This document shows positions 33,332 to 44,112 of a stretch of 64,000 nt of DNA, one piece after another. Below the pieces are notes generated by a model. It searched no databases. It was not told the origin of the DNA and saw only the letters and a program-made list of their open reading frames with translations. The position numbers and the translations under genes were made by a program. The DNA lies in contig CAWCJO010000013.1 of assembly GCA_963795935.1 (NCBI GenBank), positions 62,001 through 126,000 of the forward strand. The letters are read 5' to 3'. Positions within the stretch are counted from its first letter, which is position 1. Each line of letters begins with the position of its first letter. The DNA comes from JAICMB01 sp963795935 (lineage in GTDB: Bacteria; Acidobacteriota; Terriglobia; Bryobacterales; Bryobacteraceae).

Positions 33332-33760
33332 CTAATCCGCTTCCCTCAGGCGCAATTCCACCTCGCCCATGACTTCGGGACCCAGAATCTGGCAACCGAT
33401 CTCACGCATTACTTCGCCCGCTTCGGCCACTTTGCCGAGCAGCTTCACCGCCGTCAGATGCCCCATGCGATACTCGCTTAAGGTCAAACGCCGGCACGCT
33501 TCCATACGGATCGGCCGCATGGTCCGGTCCGGACACGGCATGAGAACATAAGTTTCGGCCACATCCAGCTCCGAGCCGTCGTCGAAAACTTCAGTAAAAA
33601 CCTGCGCCGTCAATCCTACTTGTATGAAGTTGACGCGCTTGCCATCGGTCTCCGGGAAAATCGCCCAGAGCTCGCGTTCCGCTTCGATATACTCCTCGTA
33701 GCAGAATGTGCTGGGCAGCGGGTACGACGACCCGGGATCCAAGAACGCATATGCGGACAC
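33332..33760 (-). CDS. Conserved-looking hypothetical cytoplasmic protein
   Basis: 142 residues from GTG 33760, with AGGGGG upstream. No signal peptide or membrane helix. The N-terminus contains AYAFLDPGSSYPLPSTFCYEEYIEAERELWAIFPETDG, and the middle YVLMPCPDRTMRPIRMEAC. Acidic residues are common. I recognise no catalytic motif. It lies between the convergent Nramp gene and, on the same strand upstream, a 212-bp stretch before the gltD end. Confidence 0.5.
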   Translation of the reverse strand: MSAYAFLDPGSSYPLPSTFCYEEYIEAERELWAIFPETDGKRVNFIQVGLTAQVFTEVFDDGSELDVAETYVLMPCPDRTMRPIRMEACRRLTLSEYRMGHLTAVKLLGKVAEAGEVMREIGCQILGPEVMGEVELRLREAD

Positions 33761-33972
33761 AAGGCACCCCCTGAGAGACGCTTTGCTCTCCTACTTTGCA
33801 GATCGGCTACGATCCGCCACTCCTGCAGGAGAGATCTTTATTTTTGATGTAACTATTAGTATGAGTCTGCATGTTGGACGGCGGATTGTCAATACAGGTT
33901 GCCCGGGTTTCCACGCCGCGAGCCGATCAAAATTTATTAAATTTCTTTTCTGAATCTCGGCCGCTCGTCGTG

Positions 33973-35372
33973 TCAGGAAAGATACCGGCCGATGGCCGCC
34001 GCGGCTTGGCGGCCCTCCGCGATGGCCCATACCACCAACGACTGGCCGCGCCGCAAATCGCCCGCCGCGAACACTCCGGGAACCGACGACGAATAATCTG
34101 AACTGGCCGCGACGTTGCCGCGAGCGTCCAATCGCACGCCCAGTTGCTGCGAGCAGCCCGGACTGAACCGGACCGGTGAAACCCATGGCCAGCAGTACGA
34201 GATCGGCGTCCATCGTGAACTCCGTTCCGGGCAGCGGCTCGAACGTGGGCGGCGCGCCGCAGCGGATGGCGTGCAGCTTTTTCACATTGCCCCGCTCGTC
34301 GCCCGTGAATGCCGTCGTGGCGATGCTCCAATCGCGAATTCCGCCCTCTTCGTGCGATGTTTCCGAGCGCAGTTGCAGAGGCCACAGCGGCCACGGCGTG
34401 TGCGGCGCGCGCTCCATCGGAGGACACGGCATGATCTCGAACTGATGAACGGAAGCGGCCTTCTGGCGATGCGATGTCCCGAGGCAATCGGCCCCGGTAT
34501 CGCCGCCGCCGATGATGACGACGCTTTTGCCGGTGGCGAGGATCTGATCGGGGACCTCGCATCCGGCGCACTTTCTGTTTTGCTGCGGCAGAAATTCCAT
34601 CGCGAAATGAATGCCGTTCAATTCCCGGCCGGGCACGCGCGAGATCGCGCGGCTGCTCGGCTCCGCCGGCCAGCAGCACGGCGTCGAATTCGGCCGGCAG
34701 GTCCTTCCCGGGCACGGTTACGCCAACGTGCGTGTTGGGTTCGAAGCGCACTCCCTCGGCTTCCATCTGTTCGATACGGCGGTCGATCAGATGCTTCTCC
34801 ATCTTGAAGTCGGGAATGCCGTAGCGCAGCAGCCCGCCGATGCGATCGGCCTTTTCAAAGACCGTTACGTCGTGGCCGGCGCGCGCGAGTTGCTGCGCGG
34901 CGGCGAGGCCGGCGGGACCGGACCCGACCACCGCGACGCGCTTGCCGGTGCGCTGTTCGGGCGGCTCCGGCTTGATCCAGCCTTGGCGGAAGGCATGGTC
35001 GACGATGGTCTTCTCAATGTGCTTGATGGCGACCGGCGGCTCGTTGATGCCCAGCACGCAGGCGGCTTCGCACGGCGCGGGACAAATGCGGCCGGTGAAC
35101 TCGGGAAAGTTATTGGTGGCATGCAGGACGCGGATGGCATCGCGCCAACGGCCGCGATAGACCAGGTCGTTCCAGTCGGGAATGATGTTATTCAGCGGGC
35201 AGCCGGTATGGCAGAAGGGCAGTCCGCAATCCATGCAGCGGGCCCCTTGCGTGCGCGTCTTTTCCTCTTCGAAGTCGTGATAGACCTCGAACCAGTCGTT
35301 GATGCGTTCGGTGACCGGACGGCGCGGCGGCAGCTCGCGGGCGTATTCGAGGAAGCCGGTGGGTTTACCCAT
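33973..35372 (-). CDS. gltD: Glutamate synthase small subunit, two frameshifts
   Basis: NADPH-dependent small subunit that feeds electrons to GltB. From ATG 35372: KPTGFLEYARELPPRRP, the Fe-S cysteines GARCMDCGLPFCHTGCP and RICPAPCEAACVLG, the FAD loop VVGSGPAGLAAAQQLARAG, then in a second frame the NADPH loop VVIIGGGDTGADCLGTSHRQ and TMDADLVLLAMGFTGP. A third frame carries LGVRLDARGNVAAS, VPGVFAAGDLRRGQSLVVWAI, ending at a TGA (33973-33975). The indels lie near 34640 and near 34152. About 465 residues when joined, normal for the family. Confidence 0.9.
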
Positions 35373-35527
35373 GCAGCGCCTCGTAGGCGGGGGCTGCAAC
35401 CGCTCCCTCACGGTCGCGGCCCGGTAAGCCGTTGTACGTACCGGCGGCGCACAAGCTGTTGTGGCTGCCGAGCCGCGCGCGTAAGCAAGCGGGCGCTTCG
35501 CGGGTCGGTCTACCCATGCAGCGCCTC
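35362..35527. mobile_element. Short insert between gltB and gltD flanked by 21-bp direct repeats
   Basis: Bases 35362-35382 and 35507-35527 are the same 21-mer with one mismatch, enclosing 124 bp. The repeat contains both the end of gltB (EALHG-stop) and the start of gltD. Removing one repeat copy and the insert would leave the two genes overlapping by a few bases, the usual arrangement. The insert holds CCGGTA/TACCGG (35421-35444) as an inverted repeat and GC-rich stretches such as CGCTCCCTCACGGTCGCGG. It encodes nothing recognisable. It looks like a REP/MITE-like insertion with target duplication. Confidence 0.55.
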
Positions 35528-38500
35528 CCGCGCCGGCGCCTCGACGGGAGCATGGGGCAGCCGCTTTGCCGCTTGGCGGCCCACGCCCAGCACGCGTTTG
35601 TATTCGTGCGGGAAGACCTTGACGAATTGCGGAAGCATCTCGGCCCAGTTTTCAAGGATCCATTTGGCGCGCGGGCTGCCGGTCGCTTCGAAGTGCTTCG
35701 CGATCAGGTTTTCGAGCGCTTGCATGTCGACGGGATCGGCCACCGGCTCCAGGTCGACGCCGGAGCGGTTGCACAGCCGGCTGCGAAAAGTCGCCGCTTT
35801 CATCGAGAACGAATGCGATGCCGCCGGTCATGCCCGCCGCGAAGTTGCGCCCCGTGCGTCCGAGAACTACGACGAGGCCCTTGGTCATGTATTCGCAGCC
35901 GTGGTCGCCCACGCCTTCGACCACCGTGGTTGCGCCGGAGTTGCGAACGGCGAAGCGCTCGCCCGCCATGCCGTTGAAGTACGCTTCGCCCGAAGTCGCG
36001 CCGTACAGCACCACATTGCCGACCAGGATGTTTTCTTCCGGCAGGAAATTGGACGACTTGGGAGGATAGACGACCAGCTTTCCACCCGAGAGTCCCTTGC
36101 CGACATAGTCGTTGGCATCGCCTTCGAGCGTGAGCGTGACGCCGCGCGCGAGGAACGCTCCGAAGCTTTGGCCCGCGGAGCCATTGAACTCAAACCGGAT
36201 GGTATCGTCCGGTAAACCGCTCGGAGCCGTGGCGGCGCGCGATCTCGCCGCTCAACATCGCTCCCACGGTGCGATGGATATTGCGGATGGGCAGCTTGAA
36301 TTCCACCGCCGTTCCGTTCTCGATGCTGTCGCGGGCATGATCGATCAGCTTGTAATCGAGCGCCTGATTCGAGACCGTGGTCCTGAGCGATGGTGCAGCG
36401 CCGGCCGACGCGCGACGGCACCGGCGGGTTGAACAAAATGGCGCTGAAATCGAGCCCGCGCGCCTTCCAGTGTTCGACCGCCCCGCGCATTTGTATGCGG
36501 TCCACGCGGCCGGTCATTTCGTCCATGGAGCGGAAGCCGAGCTGGGCCATGAGTTGGCGGACCTCTTCGGCGACGAAGAAGAAATAATTGACGACGTGCT
36601 CGGGCTGGCCCTGGAATTTCTTGCGCAGCGCCGGATCTTGCGTCGCGATGCCGACGGGGCAGGTATTGAGATGGCATTTGCGCATCATGATGCAGCCGAG
36701 CGCGACCAGCGGCGCGGTAGAGAAGCCGAACTCCTCGGCGCCCAGCAGCGACGCGATCACGACGTCGCGGCCGGTCTGCATCTTGCCGTCGGTCTGAACG
36801 CGGATGCGGCTGCGCAGATCGTTCGTGACCAGCACCTGCTGCGTTTCGGCAAGCCCCAGTTCCCAGGGAACGCCGGCGTGCTTAATGGAGGTGAGCGGAG
36901 AGGCGCCCGTGCCGCCGTCATAACCGCTGATCAGGACAACGTCGGCGTGAGCCTTCGCAACGCCCGCCGCCACCGTGCCCACGCCCACCTCCGCCACCAG
37001 CTTCACCGAAATGCGCGCCTTGGGGTTGACGTTCTTCAGGTCGTAGATGAGTTGCGAAAGATCTTCAATGGAATAAATATCGTGATGCGGCGGCGGCGAG
37101 ATCAGCGGGACGCCGGGAATGGAGTGGCGCACGCGCGCAATCACTTCGTCGATCTTGTGGCCGGGCAACTGGCCGCCTTCGCCCGGTTTGGCGCCTTGCG
37201 CGATCTTGATTTGCAGCTCGTCGGCGTTGACCAGGTAGTTGGTCGTGACGCCGAAACGGCCGGAGGCGACCTGCTTAATCGCGCTGCGCCGCCAATTGCC
37301 GTTCGCGTCGCGCCCGAAGCGCTCTTCGTCTTCGCCGCCTTCGCCGGTGTTCGACTTTCCGCCGATGCGGTTCATGGCGATGGCGAGCGTCTCGTGCGCC
37401 TCCTTGCCGATCGAGCCGAACGACATGGCGCCGGTGGCAAAGCGCTTGACAATCTCGGTAGCGGGCTCGACTTCGTCGACGGGAATCGGCTTCGGGGCCA
37501 ACTTCAGCTCCATCAATCCGCGCAGCGTATTCAGCTCTTTGCTTTGATCGTCGATGAGTTTGGTGAATTCCTGAAACGTCGCGAAATTGCGCTGCCGCAC
37601 GGCGTGCTGCATCTTGGCGACCGTCGCCGGATTCAGCAAATGCCGCTCGCCGTGAACGCGGTATTGATAATACCCGCCGACGGCAAGCTCGGTATTCGAA
37701 TCGCTGACGGGCTGCATCGCGAAATCGTGCTTCATCTTCGCTTCGCGCGCCAGAACTTCCAGTCCGATGCCTTCGATGCGCGACGCCGTGCCCGTAAAAT
37801 AACGCTCGATAAGAGATTTACTCAGGCCGAGGGCCTCGAAGACTTGCGCTCCCCGATAGCTCTGCAGAGTCGAGATGCCCATCTTCGAGAAGACTTTCAG
37901 AAGCCCCTTGTTAATGGCCTTCTTATAATTCTTAAGCGCGGTTTCAAAGGTCACACCGTCCGGGAGGCAGCCGCGCCCGGCCATGTCTTCGAGAGTTTCG
38001 ATGGCGAGATAAGGATTCACCGCGCTCGCGCCATAGCCGATCAGCAAGGAAAAGTGCATGACCTCGCGCGGCTCGCCCGATTCAATAATAAGCGCCACCT
38101 GCGTGCGCGTTTTCTCGCGAACCAGATGGTTGTGAACGGCCGTCAGCGCCAGAAGACTCGGGATGGGAGCGTCGCGCTCGTCGGCGCCGCGGTCCGACAG
38201 AATCAGCAGACTGTATCCGGACTTGATCGCCAGCGACGCCCGGCGGCAGAGGCTGTCGAGCGCCCGCTCCAGCTCCTTTGCTCCCCCATCGACGCGAAAC
38301 AGCATCGGCAGCGTGCTGCTGAGAAGATCGCCCCGCGAGACGCGGCGCAGCTTTTCGAGATCGCGATTGGTCAGAATCGGATGCGGCAGCTTCAGCGTGT
38401 GGCAGTGCGCCGGCGTTTCATCCAGGATGTTGCGTTCCGTCCCGATATAGCTCGTAAGCGACATCACCAGCTCTTCGCGAATCGGATCGATCGCCGGATT

Positions 38501-40079
38501 GGTGACCTGCGCGAAAAGCTGCTTGAAATAATTAAACAGAAGCTGCGGCTTGTCCGATAAACACGCCAACGGCGTGTCGATGCCCATCGAACCCACCGGA
38601 TCGTCGCCGTTGGCGGCCATGGGTCCCAGGAAAATCTTGAGATCCTCGTCCGTGTAGCCAAACATGCGCTGCAGCGGAATCAAGCGCTCGGGGTCTGATA
38701 AATAAACGCGCGGCGGCTCCGGCAGATGATCCAGTTTGATCTGGTTCTCCGCAATCCATTGTGCGTAAGGTTGGCGCCCGGCGAGCTGGCGCTTAATCTC
38801 CTCATCGGGCACGATGCGGCCCTGCGCCGTATCGACCAGCAGCATGCGGCCGGGCTGCAGCCGGCCCTTATAGCAGACCTCTTCGGGCTTCACCGGCAGC
38901 ACGCCGGTTTCAGACGCCGTGATCAGCAGACCGTCCGTGGTGACCAGATAACGCGCCGGTCGCAGGCCATTGCGGTCGAGCGTGGCGCCGATCATGCGGC
39001 CGTCGGTGAACGCCACGGCGGCGGGCCCGTCCCACGGCTCCATCAAAGAGGCGTGATATTCGTAAAACGCCTTCTTGGCCGGCTCCATGCTGTCGTCGCC
39101 GTCCCAGGCTTCCGGAATCAGCATCGCCATGACGTGAGGGAGCGTGCGTCCGCTCAGCGTCAGCAGCTCGACGGCGTTGTCCAGACACGCCGAATCGCTG
39201 CCGTTCGGCTGGATCAGCGGCAGCAGCTTCGTGATGTCGTCTCCGAACAGCGGCGAGGCCAGCACGTTCTGCCGCGCGTACATCCAATTCACGTTGCCGC
39301 GCACGGTGTTGATCTCGCCGTTGTGGCACAGATAGCGATAAGGATGCGCGAGTTGCCAGGTCGGGAAGGTATTGGTCGAGAAGCGTTGGTGAACCAGACA
39401 CAGCGCGCTGACCGTTTCCGGGATCGGTCAGCTCGCGATAAAACTCCGGGATCTGCGGGGCCAACAGCAGGCCCTTGTAAACGATGGTCCGCGACGACAG
39501 CGAGGGGATATAGAAGAAGCTCTTATCGTGAATGTCCGACGCCGCCACTTCGGATTCGGCGCGCTTGCGGACGACGAACAGCTTGCGCTCCAGCTCGTCC
39601 TCCGTCATGCCCTGCGCCCCGCGTATGAAAATCTGCTCGATATACGGTTGCGAGCCGCGCGCGATGCGGCCGATGGCGTTCGAATTGATCGGCGTGTCGC
39701 GCCATCCGAGAACCGTCAGTCCTTCTTCGCGCGCGATGCGCTCGACAATGCCTTCGACCAGCAGCCGGTTGCGCGGCTCGACGGGCAGAAAGACCATGCC
39801 GATGCCATACTCGCCCGCGGGCGGCAGCGTGAAACCGAGCTTGGCGCACTCCCGCGCGAAAAAAGCGTGCGGGATCTGAATGAGAATGCCGGCGCCGTCG
39901 CCCGTCTCGGGATCGCAACCGCAGGCGCCGCGATGCGACAGATTGATGAGGATCTGCAGGCCCTTAAGGATAATGTCGTGCGACTTTTCGCCCGCAATGT
40001 TGACCACGAATCCGATCCCGCAGGCATCGTGCTCGTTCGCGGGATCGTATAAGCCTTGCTTGGGAGGCAGTCCGTTCAT
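35510..40079 (-). CDS. gltB: Glutamate synthase large subunit, several frameshifts
   Basis: About 1520 residues from ATG 40079. The propeptide is 19 residues and the catalytic Cys follows in HDACGIGFV (class II glutamine amidotransferase). Further motifs: NLSHRGACGCDPETGDGAGI, FSTNTFPTWQLAHP, the FMN domain SVKLVAEVGVGTVAAGVAKAHAD, the [3Fe-4S] cysteines in CIMMRKCHLNTCPVG, and the C-terminal beta-helix GGIAFVLDESGDF. Frame breaks at about 39420 (an extra C in a C-run), about 36415 and again between 35800 and 36015. It makes glutamate from glutamine and 2-oxoglutarate with gltD. It is divergent from a LysR gene. Confidence 0.93.
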
Positions 40080-40092
40080 CGGGGATTGAGCC

Positions 40093-40121
40093 AGTATAGC
40101 AATCCGGGCAGTATTATGCAA
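40093..40121 (-). promoter_or_regulatory. Promoter of gltB
   Basis: On the minus strand TTGCAT (40116-40121) and TATACT (40093-40098) are separated by exactly 17 bp. Transcription would start near 40086, only about 7 nt before the ATG at 40079, so the mRNA is essentially leaderless. No ribosome-binding site is seen, which agrees with that. Confidence 0.6.
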
Positions 40122-40134
40122 TTGGAAACTGGGC

Positions 40135-40166
40135 TTGACGTCACATTAGACAATCTTATATGATTG
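40135..40166 (+). promoter_or_regulatory. Promoter and dyad operator of the LysR-type regulator
   Basis: TTGACG (40135-40140) and TATATG (40157-40162) are 16 bp apart on the plus strand. The -10 lies inside a dyad, CAATC (40151-40155) and GATTG (40162-40166), separated by 6 bp, in the T-N11-A class expected for LysR-type binding. Transcription would start just before the GTG at 40176. The site lies between two divergent promoters and could control both. Confidence 0.5.
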
Positions 40167-40175
40167 AACTGCGCC

Positions 40176-41090
40176 GTGACCATCGATCAGCTCAAAGTTT
40201 TCAAGGATATAGCCCAGCATCGCAGCGTTAGCAAGGGCGCAGCGCTCAACGGCATCAGCCAGTCCGCCGCCAGTCAACGCATTCAGGAAATGGAACGCGA
40301 TCTGGGGATCGCCCTTCTTGATCGCGGCACGCGCCCGCTGCAGGTTACCGAGACCGGCAAGCTGTACCTCGAAATGTGCCGCGACATCGTGCGGCGCTAT
40401 ACCGAGTTCGAGGCGGCGCTGGGGGCCCTTAAAGACCAGGTAGACGGAACAGTGCGCGTGGCGGCGATTTATTCCGTGGGCTTGTCGGAGATGGGGAGCC
40501 TGGAGCGGGAATTTTCGCGGCGTTATCCCGAGGCCACGCTGCAGGTTGAGTATCTGCGCCCCGAAAAGGTCTATGAAGCGGTCGTGATGGACCGCGCCGA
40601 TCTGGGGCTGATGAGTTATCCGGAACCGACCAAGGAAGTGACGGTGCTGCCGTGGCGGCAGGAAGAAATGGTGGTGGCGGCGTCGCCGTACCATCCTCTC
40701 GTGAACAAGGCGCTGGCGAACCAGGCGGAGGTCAGTCCGCGGGAGCTCGAAGGCCTGGACTTCATCGGCTTCGACGAGGACCTGCCGATCCGCCGGGAAG
40801 TCGACCGCTTCCTGCGCGAGCAGCATGTGCACGTCAACGTCACGCTGCACTTCGATAATCTGCAGATGATTAAGGAGGCCGTGGCGCACGGCTCCGGCGT
40901 CAGCATCATGCCCGCGCGAGTGATGGCGGAGGAAATCGCGCAAGGCCGCCTGATCCCCATCCCCATCGCGGCGCCGGATTTATACCGCCCGGTCGGGATC
41001 GTACACCGCCGCAGGAAGCGCTTCCATCGCGCCGCGCAGGCCTTTCTGGATCTGCTGCAGGAGCAGCCGGCCGCGGTTGCGAACGCATAG
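40176..41090 (+). CDS. LysR-type transcriptional regulator, divergent from gltB
   Basis: 304 residues from GTG 40176; a TTG at 40164 would add four residues. Winged helix-turn-helix at about 1-60 (IDQLKVFKDIAQHRSVSKGAALNGISQSAASQRIQEME), then a type 2 periplasmic-binding-like effector domain (VRVAAIYSVGLSEMG, LGLMSYPEPTKEV, GFDEDLPIRREVDRFL, VAHGSGVSIMPARV). Its position divergent from gltB recalls Bacillus subtilis gltC, the LysR activator of gltAB, so control of gltBD is the likely role. The effector is not known from the sequence. Frame intact. Confidence 0.88.
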   Translation: MTIDQLKVFKDIAQHRSVSKGAALNGISQSAASQRIQEMERDLGIALLDRGTRPLQVTETGKLYLEMCRDIVRRYTEFEAALGALKDQVDGTVRVAAIYSVGLSEMGSLEREFSRRYPEATLQVEYLRPEKVYEAVVMDRADLGLMSYPEPTKEVTVLPWRQEEMVVAASPYHPLVNKALANQAEVSPRELEGLDFIGFDEDLPIRREVDRFLREQHVHVNVTLHFDNLQMIKEAVAHGSGVSIMPARVMAEEIAQGRLIPIPIAAPDLYRPVGIVHRRRKRFHRAAQAFLDLLQEQPAAVANA

Positions 41091-41153
41091 ATTTCTAGGC
41101 TCCCACGGCGGGTTCGCTCGTCTAAACTGGATACGATTCCCTGGGGAGCGCCC

Positions 41154-43611
41154 ATGCAAATGCTTTCGGCCGACCTCAAACACGCCTTCCGGATGCTTCG
41201 CCAAAGCCCCGGCTTCACCGTGGCTGCGGTTTCCGCCCTGGCCCTCGGAATCGGCGCCAATACAGCCATTTTCTCCGTCATCGATGCCGTCCTCCTCAAG
41301 CCTCTCCCCTTCCCGAAGCCGGATCGCATCGTCGCCCTGATGAACAGCGCGCCGCAGGGGTCCTTCCCGGCCGCCTCCGTGCCCAAGTACAACACCTGGC
41401 GGCGCCAAACTCAGGTTCTCGAAGATATCAGCGCTTACGATACAGGAGGGCCGGGACTCAATCTCGGCGGAGTGGGCCGCCCGGAACAGCTCAAGGGCAT
41501 CCACGTCTCTTACGAATTCTTCGATCTGTTCGGCGCTCGCGCGGTACTGGGCCGCACCTTCACGGCCGAGGAGGATCGCCCTCGCGGCGGGTTCCCCATC
41601 GTGCTCTCCAATGGCCTGTGGCGCCGCCGCTTTGGCGCGGATCCCGCAATCGTAGGCAAACCGTTGTCTCTCGGCGGTCAACTCTATACCGTGGTCGGCG
41701 TCCTCGACCCCAACTTCACTTTCGATCCCGCGCCCGACCTCTATCTGCCTTTCCAGGCCGACCCCAACAGCACCAACCAGGGCCATTATTTCCGCGTCGC
41801 AGCCCGCCTCAAGCCCGGCGTGTCTTTGGAGAAAGCAAAGGCGGCCCTGAACGTGGCCGCCGAAGAGTTCAAACGCAAATATCCGCGCGTACTCGATGCC
41901 AAGTCCAGCTTTTCGGTCGAGCCGATGCAGCAGCTTGAAGTCAGCAACGTCCGCACCGCTCTGTACGTGCTGCTCGGCGCCGTCGCCTGCGTGCTCCTGA
42001 TCGCCTGCGCCAACGTCGCCAACCTGCTGTTGGCGCGAGCCACGGGCCGCTCCCGCGAGATCGCGATCCGCTCCGCCTTAGGCGCCGGGCGCGGCCGCAT
42101 CGTGCGCCAACTGCTCACCGAAAGCGTGCTGCTCGCGCTCATCGGCGGCATCTTAGGCCTGGTTATCGGAGCTTTCGGCGTGCGCGCACTGCTGGCCGCG
42201 AATCCCGGCAACATCCCGCGTATTGGACCGCAAGGCTCCGCCGTTACGCTCGACTGGGCGGTGCTGTGCTTCACGCTCGGTCTTTCGCTTTTTACGGGCA
42301 TTCTCTTCGGCCTCGCTCCGGCGCTGCAGGCCTCGCGCGCCGATCTCAACTCCGTGCTGAAGGAAAGCGGCGCCCGCGCCGGATCGAGCTTACGGAAAAG
42401 CAAGACTCGCGGCCTCCTCGTAGTCGCCGAGATCGCCCTCGCCCTGGTGATACTGATCGGCGCCGGATTGCTCCTCCGCACCTTCGCCGCGCTGCGCGCC
42501 GTCGCTCCCGGTTTCGATTCCCACAACGTCCTGACCATGGAAACGTCGCTCGCCGGAACCCACTACGATCGCACCGCCGACGTTTACCAGATGAGCCGCG
42601 AGGTGCTCGATCGCATCCACGCCATACCCGGGGTGGAGGCCGCCGCCGCCAGTTCCTATCTGCCGCTCGATAGCGGACTCGGCCTCGGCTTCATCATCGC
42701 GGGACGGCCCCTTACCAACGGACCGTCGCACGGCGGCGCCGCCTGGAATTACGTCAGCCCGCGCTTCTTCGAAGTCTTTAAGATTCCCATCCTGCGCGGC
42801 CGCTCTTTCACGGAGCGCGATAATGCCGGAGCCCCGGGCGTCGTCCTCATCAACCAAGCCATGGCCAAGCGCTTTTGGAAGAATGAGGACCCCATTGGGC
42901 AGCGCCTCATCATCGGCTCCGGCATGGGTCCCGATTTCGCGCAGGCGCCGCGGGAAATCATCGGCATCGTCGGCGATACTCGCGATGGCGGCCTCAATAA
43001 CGACCCCTTCCCCGCAATGTTCGTGCCCCTTTCTCAGGTCCTCGATTCCTATACCACGCTTAACAACCGGTTCATGCCGCTGCGCTGGCTGGTGCGCACC
43101 AAAGTTGCGCCGGAGTCGCTCGCCGCGCCCATTGAGCGCGCCTTCGAGGACGTCGCCGGCCTTGCCGACGGCGCACATCCGCACCATGGACCAGATCGTC
43201 GCGCAGTCCACCGCGCGCGATCGTTTTAACGCCATACTGCTCGGCATCTTCGCGTTTGTCGCCATTCTGCTGGCATCCATCGGTCTGTATGGTCTAATCG
43301 CGTACTCGGTGGAACAGCGCACGCTGGAATTCGGCATTCGCGCGGCGCTCGGCGCCGACTTGCCGCTATTGCGTAACATGATCGTGCGGCAGGCCATGCC
43401 GCTTGCCGGCATCGGCATTACCATCGGCCTGGCCGCCGCTTACGGCCTAACTCGCCTTATGGCGAGCCTGCTCTACAGCGTCAAGCCGGCGGACCCGGCT
43501 GTGTTCGCCTCGGTTGCGGCTTTACTGGCCGCTATCGCGTTCCTGGCCAGCTATGTCCCAGCGCGCCGCGCCCTCCGCGTCGACCCCATCGTGGCGCTGC
43601 GTTATGAGTAG
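41154..43611 (+). CDS. ADOP-type (acidobacterial duplicated orphan permease) MacB-like permease, one frameshift
   Basis: About 818 residues when joined. Begins KHAFRMLRQSPGFTVAAVSALALGIGANTAIFSVIDAVLL, the family's start. Two copies of the MacB periplasmic core and FtsX permease domains follow: ANVANLLLARATGRSREIAIRSALGAGRGRIVRQLLTES in the first half and SIGLYGLIAYSVEQRTLEFGIRAALGAD in the second, ending RRALRVDPIVALRYE. No ABC ATPase gene is adjacent, as expected for orphans. The frame breaks near 43160, just before HIRTMDQIVAQSTARDRF. The ATG is preceded by GGGGAG. Substrate unknown. Confidence 0.88.
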
Positions 43612-44112
43612 CCGAGTAGCCCTGGCCCTGCTTGCCTACGGCCTGAGTTCCGTGTCCGCCGCCGCGGCGACGATCGATTTTCAATTCAACGCCCGCTGGA
43701 GACGGGAGCGCTGGCCGGAACGATTTTCTCGGGCACTGGCAGTTACGACGCGCAGCGGGAGACCGGAGGCGGCCAGGAATTTCTCGAGCTGACCACGCTC
43801 AATTTCACGCTCCTCGGCGTCCCCTTCACTCCAGCCGATATCTTCCAGGGCCGGCCAGGCCATTTTGCAGAATGGCGTCCTGGCCTACTTCACCGCCGCC
43901 TTTTTCCCCCACTGCCGCCCGATGCTCCGGTGAACGATATCGCATTCGGGTTTGGCGGCCCAGGTATCATCGGCTATTCGACGCCGCCCGGGTCCAATTT
44001 CGGAGGGGGTGTGTACACGCTGATCTCCTCGCCGGTTCCAGAGCCGGCCGTGCGGGTATCGGTCCTCTCCGGATTCATTTTCGTGGCGCTACGCCGGGGA
44101 CGGCTTGGCTAA
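43604..44112 (+). CDS. PEP-CTERM sorted exported protein, three frameshifts
   Basis: The ATG at 43604 overlaps the ADOP stop (ATGAGTAG). It encodes a signal peptide (VALALLAYGLSSVSAAAA) and TIDFQFNA. In a shifted frame LETGALAGTIFSGTGSYDAQRETGGGQEFLELTTLNFTLL continues, then DAPVNDIAFGFGGPGIIGY, and the C-terminus SSPVPEPAVRVSVLSGFIFVALRRGRLG is a textbook PEP-CTERM: Val-Pro-Glu-Pro, hydrophobic helix, Arg-rich end. Such proteins are sorted by exosortase in exopolysaccharide-producing bacteria. Indels near 43696, 43850 and 43908. It is convergent with the VIT/VWA gene and overlaps it by 24 bp. Confidence 0.65.

Noticed and set aside
36377..38560. 727-codon open frame antisense to gltB
   Set aside because: Composition is Arg/Ala/Asp-rich with no recognisable motif, and gltB on the other strand is clearly real. 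Typical antisense shadow.
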